From Colletotrichum lupini (taxonomy: Eukaryota; Ascomycota; Sordariomycetes; Glomerellales; Glomerellaceae): a stretch of 64,000 bases of DNA. The notes under the pieces were generated by a model that searched no databases, was not told where the DNA came from, and saw only the letters and a program-made list of their open reading frames with translations. Positions 54,898 to 64,000 of the stretch are shown one piece after another. Made by a program: the position numbers and the translations under genes. The stretch covers positions 310,001-374,000 of the forward strand of contig NC_064677.1 in assembly GCF_023278565.1 (NCBI RefSeq). Direction: 5' to 3'. Position 1 is the first letter of the stretch. Every line of letters starts with the position of its first letter.

Positions 54898-57800
54898 TCA
54901 GCTCATGGCATTAAACTCATTCTGTCGGAGGAAAGACGTTGCGAGCTCATCGCCGCCTTGTTCTGCTGCCTGGAAGAAGTGGACTGCCACGCACATCAAC
55001 GCGGGATCACTGCGAACATCCCCGTCTTTGGAGCCCGCATCTTGTCCGGGATGTTGGGAGCCAGCAGAGCCACCGAGCCCTGATGCGCCTGCCGATGTGC
55101 GACTTCTGTCTCCAGGGTAGAGTCTGGCACCCGGGCCTGTGCGTCCAGAAGGACCAGCATACTTGTCCATGACGGCCTGCTTGAAGACCTCGCGTGGCTT
55201 CGAGAGGGGCAAGGTGGTCCGCTCCACGAGCTCAGGGTTCGACAAGTAGAAAATGGCGAGCTCTCGCTGGGCCGTGGGCAGACCCTCTTTGGCGGTGATG
55301 GTCCACATCTTTCCTGCTTGTGCCAAGCTATAGGCTGTCGTGACAGGAGGGGGTGACTCTGTTTCCAGCCGCTCGGCGTCTGGAGCAGGCGCATCATTGG
55401 TCGTCTTGCGTGTGCTAGTATACACCCCTTGGACCTCGTCCGCCACCTCAATCATTGTTCGGCAGACCTCTTGCTTCAGATTCAAGGCGGCGAGACCAGT
55501 GTCCCAAAACGCCGTGCCCTTCTCTGTGTTGTCAAGGATTGTGGGGTTCACGAATGCCGCAATGAACTGAAGATCGCGGAAAAGTGTCTTTGGCCGGATA
55601 GACGCATCCCGGAACAATGTTCGCAAGACGTTGGTGACGGCATCGGTTGTTGTCGGGTTGCTTGTAGCGCCAGAGCGAACATCATTGTTACCCTGACGCA
55701 TTGGACGGGGTCCAACGACCGGTGGCGAAGTTGCGGGTGCTTGCAAAAGGGTATGCGAGCGTCTTCCTCTGACGTTGTCGATAGCCTCCTCCAACGGATT
55801 GGCGCGGCTAGAGCCTGTGGGGTCATCAACGGCGCCGGGCAAAAATTCTTGTCGATTCCAGCCCATTCTTGACCTTTTACCACTCGCCAAAGATGCTACG
55901 ATGAGTTGCTGCAGCTCGTATAGGGCGTTTAACTTGGCATGAGGGTTGGGATGAACACTGAACATGCGAAGCAAGCGCTGGAAAGCCTTCTTGAAAGGAA
56001 ATTCAGCAGTTGACTCCTTAGAGGTGGCCTTGCTTCGCGCAGGCACGGTGTCGCTTGTGGAAGGGCTGTCGTTTCCCGGAGCACTGGCAGTTTCCGTGGT
56101 CTCGGAGTTTTTGTCTGTTTCGCCGGCACCTCGCAGATTCCCAAAGCTCTTCTTCTTCTCAATGACACGAGGTCTCAGTGACAGTTTGCCAGACTTGGCA
56201 GACCTCCGCGCGCGTCGGTCTAGGGAATCACGCCTGTCGATGCATTCCTGGCCCAACGAGGAGAACCAGTCATCTGTCTCGGAGCCGCGGGAAAAGACCA
56301 ATGTGCCCAAGTCGGACAGAAGAAGACTGACCAAAGTCTGACGGAGCTCGTTGAGGAAACGAGACTTCTCTTCCGACAATCGCTGTTGATGAATCGTCTC
56401 GTTGGACGATGCTGATGTGCCAGGTCTGCCGGTAGAGTGACTCGCATGCGAGCCTAGATGGGAATGAGGTGACTGGAACACACTGGACAGATTTGTCATG
56501 CTTGTCGTGGGAGACTGGGCGCGGGACGTTGTCGAGCTCGGGGATATCGCCGACTGGAAGGGCGACCAAAACGTAGAACTGGAGTCGATGGTGTGAACTG
56601 GCGACGAGACGCCAAAATAGTCCTGTCCATCAATGATGTCGGACAAGACTGTGCTTGCCCTTGAAAAACGGTAGCTGCCAGAGTCAAATGACTGCTGGCT
56701 AGAATTGTGAGCTGACATTGCTCGCAGGTCCCGAACAGAGCTTGGACGACCGGTAGACATGAACCTTCGATCTGGGTCGCTCATGACGCTGGCCGTATCG
56801 TCGAATGCGTGGTCTCTGTCTCGGGGGCCTCTGCTGCCTGTCTCCAGATTGCGTCTGTCTCGTTGGTAAAGCTCACTCGACCACAGAACAGGGCTGTCCA
56901 TGATGGATTCGCCAACCAATTTCGAAATGCAGGTATCCACTTCACAGCCGAATCTGTGAATTCGCTCCTCCCCACAGCAGAAGTTCTCAACGCCAGCTTG
57001 TTGAAGCCATCGGTAGGTCTTGTCTGCCTGATCGTCACTCAACTTGTTAGGCCCGCCCTGCTCTTCTGATGCTGCAAGAAGATCCATGATCTGAGTCTCT
57101 GTGCGATACAGATAGCTTGACGCCGGTCCCCATGCGAGGTGGGCGCGGTTACGTTGGTAAGAATTGTAGCGTCTCTGCATACCCATTGTTTTGAGGGCAG
57201 CGCAGATGTTTCGACTCTGCTCATACGGTGCAGAGTTCCGTACGTCTGTCACATACCACATCTTGTCGCGAAGAGCCCTGAGTCGCTTCATCATGGCGTC
57301 GATGAGCCCCTCGTGTCGTTCTTGGCTTTGCTTGAGCCAGACGAGCCAGGCGTCGTATTCTTCAATGGCCGAAGCACAGCGGCGGATTGAATCGCGAGGC
57401 CCTCGGGAGAAAATGTTCAGAAGTATGGCAAACCCGTTTCGTCTCAGCGACCCTGAGCTGAGTGCATTTAGTTGCTGTAGTGTCTTCCAGTAGAGGTGGG
57501 CCGATACGAAGTCAGCTTGCGCTCGCGACTGAGCCGAGGCAGCCGTAAGCATAGCAATGAGAACTGAGGACGGCTCCGGATCTGCATCCCCTGTCTTCTC
57601 TGCCGTCGTTGGCGGTGAATCTTCCTTGGCTTTCGAGTCATCAGCCGTGGCACTCGCTTGTACCTCAGCGTCGCGTCTGCGGTAGGGGTTTCTGCTTGGA
57701 GATGACTTTTCAGCGGTGATGATTTTATTCTTGGATCGGTACTTTTTGATGCCAGTCGCCCGGTTACTGAATTGAGCCCTTGTTGCCTCCGGCTCAATGC

Positions 57801-60394
57801 TGGCTGGGATCTCGAAATCCTCGACAAGCTTTAGGATCGAATCTCGCAATTGATGGTAGTCTTTATCGAGCTCAGGCTTCTCATCAATCTCGTCATCGTC
57901 AGTCTCGCTGGTGGAAGAGTGGTCCTCGTCTTCGACATCTTCGTCTGGGTCGTAAGTCATCTGGCTTGACAGGCTATTGCCATCTGCCGAGATAAACAGC
58001 ACGGCCCATCGTTCGGCACATGGGTGACATGAGCCTTGGACAACATCCATGCCGACCTGGGTGCCCATTTCGCGGAGAGCAAAACGAAGACGATACCCGT
58101 CGTCCTCATAGTTACTAAGACGTCGCTGAGCCAGTGGATCCAATACGGGGGGCGAGTACCGCTGAGGCGAGCCAGTCCTTTGATCATCCAAATTTGTTTC
58201 TCTGGAAGTTGTGGCGTCACTGAGAACAGACGAGGCACTGGTGCTGAGGATCGATGCCGTGTCAAAATTGCTCCGCGCGGCGCCCATCGAGATGGGCTGT
58301 GAGATTGCCGAGAACCCAGAGATGGAAGGTGCTCCGGATCTAAGCCCGCTGGACTGAGCTGACATAGGCCGTCGCTCCGGGAACAAGGCGTTGACGAGGG
58401 TGACTAGATCTGCCGGACTCACCACGAGATAAGGATGAACCTCGACTGTTTCTCGAAGTGATGTGATCGAGCGGGCCGGAAGGAGCTTCGCTGGAGGTCT
58501 CTGGGAACGGTTTCGTTTGAAACGATTCAGGATGCTCTCCACGTGTCCTTGAATTTTGGGCGGGGTTGAGACCGTTCCCTTCTTGTTCCAGGTCACCTCG
58601 ACTACAAGCTGCTGTGCTCGCATGGCGACCTGCTTGAGGATCTTCTGCCGGCCATACTCGGTGATGTGGTAATCGCCCATGAGTCCGTGGCTTTCCGGGT
58701 GGATGACGACACCAAGGAGGAAAACAGAGAAGAGCCACTTGTAAACAAACCAATTTCGGGTACCATCGACGAGCTTGGAGTCAAGCTTCTTCAAGATGGC
58801 ATTGCCTAGCTCGATGAGGCCTTCCGGGATGCCAGTCGCATCCTCGTCGTCAATGATCTCAAAAAGCTCGTTAACGGCCCGATCGTAGAACTCCTCAGCC
58901 GCAATGCTGTCCTTGGCCGTCCAGTCCGCGAGATTGAACCTGGTACCGTGTTGGTCCTCGGCCTTGTCCAAAAGAAAGGCACCATCCTCGAGTATTTTCA
59001 TCAGGTACCATTCCATGTTAGACTTCCCGGACCAATCCCGCATGGCCGTCCAGACATTAAGAACAGAAATAAGCATGGGCTCGCTGCTGGCCTTGGATTC
59101 AGTGATAAGTCTTGCTAGAGCTGTGCCCCATATCTCGGTTCGACGTCGATCCTCGGCGCTATCAGGACCAGCCGAGTTGGCGAAGCATGTGTGAACCAGG
59201 GCGGACAAGGGATCGTGTCGTTGGAACGACAGCAAACGCTCGATGGCGTTGGGGGAATGGGCGGGCGCTCGACTACTTGGTCCACCAGCATGACTCCTGG
59301 CAGTAGAACGGCCGTGGTAGGGCAGCACGGATTCTACAGGTTCCAGTCCCTGATGGAAGCCGGTAAAGACATTGAGTTCTGTAGGGGTTAGAGAACATAA
59401 TCTTGTGGCCAAGTAGTCTGGGTTGGTCCTGATCTGGTTCAGAAAGTTAAGAAAGATTTCCCGGACAGAGGCGGGCAACTCGGAAAGAAAGGGGGTCATG
59501 GATCCGAGAGAACTAGAGCCCGAGGTCGATTTTGGTGGCGTGTCCAGGCTTTCTGAGGAGGCCAAGGCAGGGGGCTGGAGAGATTCCATCTCGGGTTCCA
59601 ACAGGGCATAGCGGCGCAGTTCGTCGCAGCTCTTACGCACATCGTGAATGGCGTTGAACAGAGAAGCAAAGGTCTTCTTGTCATCGGAGCGAAAACAGTC
59701 AACCAAATTCTTCCGGGCAATCTCACCGCAGCGGTTCAGACGAGCTGACAAGGCCGTGGAGATTAGGTTCCTCTGCAGACGTATGCGTGTGTTTGCGCGC
59801 TTGCGCTCCTGGTACTTGGACAGTCTAACCAAGTGGGCGAGCTCCTCCAGGGTCGTTGTATCAGGTTCGGGCGCAAGATGAGGGTTCGTGTACATGGATG
59901 GATCTGGGAGCAGAGCCTGGGGGAGCGCAGGCGAAGAGGCCGTTGCCGCGGTGGAGGCGAGTGCTGTATCGGATGAAGAATCCATGGTGGCTTTTACGGG
60001 AGAGGTGGCAATGGGTGTTGACGCTTGGGCAATCACGGGCTTCTGGTGCGACCGAGAGGCGGGTCTCCTCGGTGTGTCTTCGCTACGACGGACGGGCAGG
60101 GTTACGGCCTCAACGCTTCGGGTTGGGCTTGGAGACCTCTGGCGGCGGGATCTGAAGGACGTATTGTACGTTTCGGAAGGAGGATTCGAGGATCGAGGCT
60201 GGTTCGCGTCATCTTGGGAGGCAGCTGAGGCGCAGGAGAACATGAACAGTCAGTACCTTTCAGGTAGGGTGGGAAGCGGGAGGCTACGATAGAACAGAGC
60301 GCTTTGTGGGCGATGTTCAGGGTGTTTGTTGGTGGAACATACGGGCAGAGACTACGCGAACTGGCGAGGATAGGGAACGCTGCATGGAAATCAT
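54898..60394 (-). CDS. Large fungal protein of unknown function (1792 residues)
   Basis: I propose two exons, complement(54898..60224, 60343..60394): a first exon starting MISMQRSLSSPVRVVSA, then a 118-bp intron (GTATGT donor, TACTGAC branch 26 nt before CAG). The phases fit. Without that intron the frame would start at 60243 with MFSCASAASQ. Residues 1 to about 120 are basic, Ser/Pro/Arg-rich and disordered. Helical regions follow (ELAHLVRLSKYQERKRANTRIRLQRNL), then several long conserved-looking stretches separated by low complexity, including an acidic DPDEDVEDEDHSSTSETDDDE run. The C-terminal part (GLPTAQRELAIFYLSNPEL... MCVAVHFFQAAEQGGDELA) looks like Sel1/TPR-type helical repeats. I do not recognise a named family. 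No catalytic motif, signal peptide or membrane segment is seen. Confidence 0.85.
60225..60342 (-). other. Proposed intron near the 5' end of the large gene
   Basis: On the minus strand GTATGT follows GTCTCTGCCC, and a TACTGAC branch with a pyrimidine tract precedes GCCTCAG. Splicing joins VVSA to PASQDDANQP in frame. The inferred N-terminus SPVRVVSA is typical of disordered fungal N-termini but is not proof. Confidence 0.65.
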
Positions 60395-63300
60395 AATGCG
60401 AACATGAGGATTCCGGTCGAAGGGCGAGCGGGCAGCTTCAGCAACAGCTCTCGAACAAGCTGATAGCTGTTCTGTCGCAATCGTGTGATGTCGTCGATTG
60501 TGCGCTGTTGATGATGGGCGCAAGCGGGTGGGTACGATATCTGCTGGAGCGGGGCAGACTCAGCGATAAAAGACGGCGGAGGCAGAGGGGGAAGGAGAGA
60601 AGAGGTCGGCGCAATGCCAGTGCCTCGAGAGGTGAGGTAGATGTCGTCGTGTAGAGGTTGAGTGTTCACTACCTTTTCCGATATGTTTACATGGAAAGGA
60701 AATTCTATTGTCAAAAAAGAGGAAATGAAAACAAATCAGAAACCCAAGCAAGGCGAAGGTCATGGGAGGTTTGGCCGTGGTTTAAGGTAAGGTAAATGCG
60801 GGAGGAAGGGACGGAACAAGAAAGGAAGGCAAGGGTCGCATGGCGAGGAAGGCACAGCAAGGCAAGGAAGGCAAGACCAGGCACGACACGAGGGTGGGCT
60901 GGTTGGGTCAGGTACGTACTGTAAGGTACCTCACCTCACCTCATCTGCCATCTGCCAACAGCCTCCCACGCCTCCCAGTCGCCAGGTTTCTCCTTCCACC
61001 TCCCATCCTACCTTAGAGATACCTGGATACATCATGTACCTTGGTATACCTCAGAAGGCATCTGTGTACAACCACATGTAAGGTGTCTTGACGCGGAAGA
61101 CAATACGGTAGAGAAGAGGACAGCAAGACTTCCATAATCGTGGACGTGTTGCAAGTTGCATGCTGTTGCTCCTCAGTTGCTTGGGTATCGGTACTTCTCA
61201 CGCTGACCGGGGTTAGAGAAGGAGACACACACAGCGAGAGAGAGAGACAGCTGCAAGTAACAGACACTGGAGCTGGGCGTGGGTGAGCCCTGAGGTGCCG
61301 GCAGGGAGACTCCACGTCCACGGCCACGACCGACTCACTGGACCGACCCATAGCCATACTCGGTACGGTACGGGTATCCAAATAGCCAAACAACAGGCCG
61401 GGAGGAAGATGGAAGCTATGAGCTGGAAGACAGGGGTGGGACGCTGGGGCCGGAGACAGGACCGACAGGATAGCCAGCGAGCGGCCAACGGCCAGCGGCT
61501 AGGAACCCAAGAAAGACTTTGATTGGGTTTGGTGCGTGAGACCTATGCGATGCGTCCAGTCCCGTCTCTTCAACGTAGAGGCAATGCGTGGCAAGAGAAA
61601 CGGAGCAAGGTAGACCCAAGGTGCAAAGTTGTGCCCCAGTTGCTGATTCCCTGTATCCGTAGCTGCGAACCGCTGGATGATCCTCCCAGCAGCAAAACAG
61701 AAAAAAAAAAAGGAGGGGGCGAACTGCTGACAAGGATGGCCACACTCGCACATGGCAGCTTTCTCTCACTCCATCACACACACACACACACAAAAACACA
61801 ACACAAATGCACACACACACACACGCACCGCAAGTATTGAAGTCAGATGATGACTTATATGCGTCGAGTATGTCTATCAGCACTCATAGGCTCGCGTCCT
61901 CGGTTCCTTCGGAGCAGTGGGTTTACCTAAGACACACGTTCCTGACCTGACCCGCTGCCTTTGCCCAAGTACCGTCCATCTGCCTCCCGTCGTTCTTTCC
62001 ATGAACATTCGTTACATCAGGTACTTCAGGTAGAAAGTGTCGAGGCGGGCAAGCGTGGGGTAAAAGGCTGGAGGGGAAAAGAAGGAAGGAAGGAAACACG
62101 GAGGAGGGATGGAACTAAACCAAACAAAGCTAGAAGGAACGGACGGGGCACGCCTCTCCCACCTGCCACCTCACACAAAATGCAAATGCGATCCATGAAA
62201 GTGGGAAAGAGGCACCAGCTTCAATCAGTCTATCAGAGAAGGTGCAGGTGGGACAATCAAAAGGGTCTAAACATTGGACGAAAAAGACGTTGCCCGCCAA
62301 CGCACACCCAAACACACCCCCGTCCCAGTCACCCAGTCTTAACTTACTGTGGCTGCTTGGATGAAGCCATCCCCGTTGTCGTTTTCGCCGCCACTCTTAT
62401 TACTGTACACAGTCATGAGTACGCTATTACCAAGTATCACTCGTTGCCATTGTTTTTGTTTCTTCTCATTGCCACGCGAACCACATCCAATAAAAGCAAC
62501 AGGCCGATGCCTACCTACGAGTCTAGGACCACCTAGCCATCTAGTCCGATATTCTCAGCTCCGGCGGATACTGCCAGGAATACCAATAAAAGTCCCTAGA
62601 TCCAGCTGGAGCTCAAGATTCAAACCAGGACCGGGATCGCCAGACCAACAAAGATAGCCAACCACGGCCACTGCACGCCATTGCTTCTGATTGACTTTAG
62701 CATCGTCATCTCCCCCTGCTTCAGCTCCAACTAGTCACTCGCTACGTCGAGGTTTCCAACACCTCGGGAGAAGCTTCTTCTGGCCGGGCAACGTTGGCAA
62801 CCCTCGCTCCTGAGGGCTGCGATGTTTCCTACACAGGCACAGGTTCGCGACACTGCGCATGCGCACACGCACACGCACGCACAACAAGACCAGACCCGAT
62901 CGAGTCAATGTTCGCCCGCCTTATTGCCTGTTCCACGACACGAGCCGCCGCCCTCGTGCGTCGTTGCTCGGCGTACCACGTCGGACACAGCTGTCACTTG
63001 AAGAATACGTACTGCGCAATCATTCGCCCGCGATACCGAGCATGCATCGAGCATTGCCCTGCAGCAGTGCAGAGAACACCGCCGCCCGCCGCCGGACACT
63101 TGCCGCCGACTTTTGCTTCTTGCCCACCGAGAGACCTTTGTTGCGGCATATCTGTCCCGTCAGCGACGGTCAACCCAAGAAGAGAAGCGGTCTGCAACAT
63201 GAGTCCCGTTACAGCGACTGACCATGCCATGCCGTCCACCTCATCAGCGTCTCTCGTGTCGCCCCAACAAAAGTCGGACAAATCACTACGCACACCGACG

Positions 63301-64000
63301 GGCCAGTCAACGCAGCGACAGCGACGGCGACAGCGGCAGCGGCACAAGCAAGCACCGGGGAGGGGCAAGCAGAGTGAAAGCAATAACACAACTCGGGAGA
63401 AAAAAGAAGTCACCTCTGCTTCCGGCCGCCTTGATGAGTTGGCATGCATAGCCTTTGGTCCTGTTGTTTTACATGCTCCAGTACACCAACAGAGAGAGGC
63501 CCATTCCCGACTACCTCACGGCTTGCCCGCCGCTCGAGACACTGCCGTACAGCGCAGCGCCCCCCTGCTCACCCGCCGTCCAATCTGCATCGTCCACGAG
63601 AGCGGGCACGCCATGCCAACGCATCACAGGGCCCCAATCGGCCACCCCTTGACCAACCCAGCGAGCTTCAACCAGCATCAACCCACACCGTCTGCTACAC
63701 CACATCCTTCTCCAATCTCCATCAACAATTCCCGTTTCCAGGGGGCCAATCGTCGACTACCAGACTGAGTCCTTCCTGCCACTCTCCTGCAGCAGCTTTT
63801 GAGGTACCGCCAGCCCCAGCCGTTGTCCTCAAACCTGTCCAGACAAGGTCGGCAGACCGTCCCCCGAATGCCACCCGAATTCCACACCGCAAAACGGTCA
63901 GCTCATCTACCCGCGCACCGGATGGGTTGCATTCTAGCTCTCTAACCACATCATTCGTTGCACTCGCTGCATCGTGTACAACTTGCTCGTACCCATTCAG
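60395..64000. other. Gene-poor region at the right edge
   Basis: 3.6 kb with the promoter of the large minus-strand gene and C-rich sequence that may be the leader of a gene beyond the window. A plus frame of 324 codons at 62794-63768 is low-complexity (His/Ala/Arg/Pro runs) and shows no domain, so I do not call it. Two AG/GTAC-rich words (AAGGTACCTCACCTCACCTC near 60.92 kb) resemble common fungal promoter sequence. A CA microsatellite is listed separately. Confidence 0.4.
61774..61826. repeat. Interrupted CA microsatellite
   Basis: CACACACACA runs broken by AAAA and AAATG, about 50 bp in all. Confidence 0.9.

Noticed and set aside
62794..63768. Plus-strand frame of 324 codons near the right edge
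   Set aside because: Repetitive His/Ala/Arg/Pro composition, no domain and no splice context; more like leader or intergenic DNA.
1..64000. CRISPR arrays, bacterial operons, rRNA genes
   Set aside because: No regularly spaced repeats or rRNA signatures seen; the window is fungal nuclear DNA.

Overview
The window is nuclear DNA of a filamentous ascomycete (Pezizomycotina, probably a Sordariomycete; I cannot name the species). The evidence is short GT-AG introns of about 50-75 nt (one near 118 nt) with CTRAC-like branch sites, a Zn2Cys6 regulator, a HET-domain gene, a HapX-type bZIP factor, a fungal Rtt109, and long blocks of retrotransposon DNA bearing the mark of repeat-induced point mutation (RIP): CA and TG almost gone, TA greatly enriched.

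Layout. (1) 1-7.3 kb: the 3' part of the histone acetyltransferase gene rtt109, then a divergent pair: a very large AtuA/DUF4387/CoA-transferase fusion (minus) and an anion:cation-symporter-type MFS transporter (plus). (2) 7.77-15.3 kb: a RIP-degraded Ty1/copia element (E1, plus strand), itself carrying a 514-bp insertion. (3) 15.6-19.3 kb: a gene island with a Zn2Cys6 transcription factor and the 5' half of a cyclase-family hydrolase gene. (4) 19.27-34.02 kb: two more copia elements, E2 (minus, same family as E1) and E3 (plus, another family). Both sit inside the cyclase gene, each with a perfect 5-bp target duplication; the last 15 codons of the cyclase reappear beyond E3. (5) 34.3-42.2 kb: a quinate/sugar-type transporter, an orphan multi-pass membrane protein, a HET-domain protein and a D-2-hydroxyacid dehydrogenase. 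(6) 43.5-48.3 kb: housekeeping genes (cytosolic glutamyl-tRNA synthetase, mitochondrial ribosomal protein uL1m, Golgi tether subunit COG2). (7) 48.3-64 kb: hapX with a 3.7-kb upstream intergenic region, a 1792-residue fungal protein I do not recognise, and about 3.6 kb without a supported gene.

How the genes fit together. The CoA-transferase fusion, the two transporters, the Zn2Cys6 regulator and the cyclase-family hydrolase look like a catabolic gene cluster: uptake, CoA activation and ring or amide hydrolysis under a local regulator. Its substrate is unknown. Two successive copia insertions have destroyed the hydrolase, and RIP has put eight in-frame stops into the exon fragment trapped between them, with no frame-shifting indel. 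The cluster is therefore probably no longer functional, and was broken recently enough that the original reading frame can still be followed through about 14.8 kb of inserted DNA.
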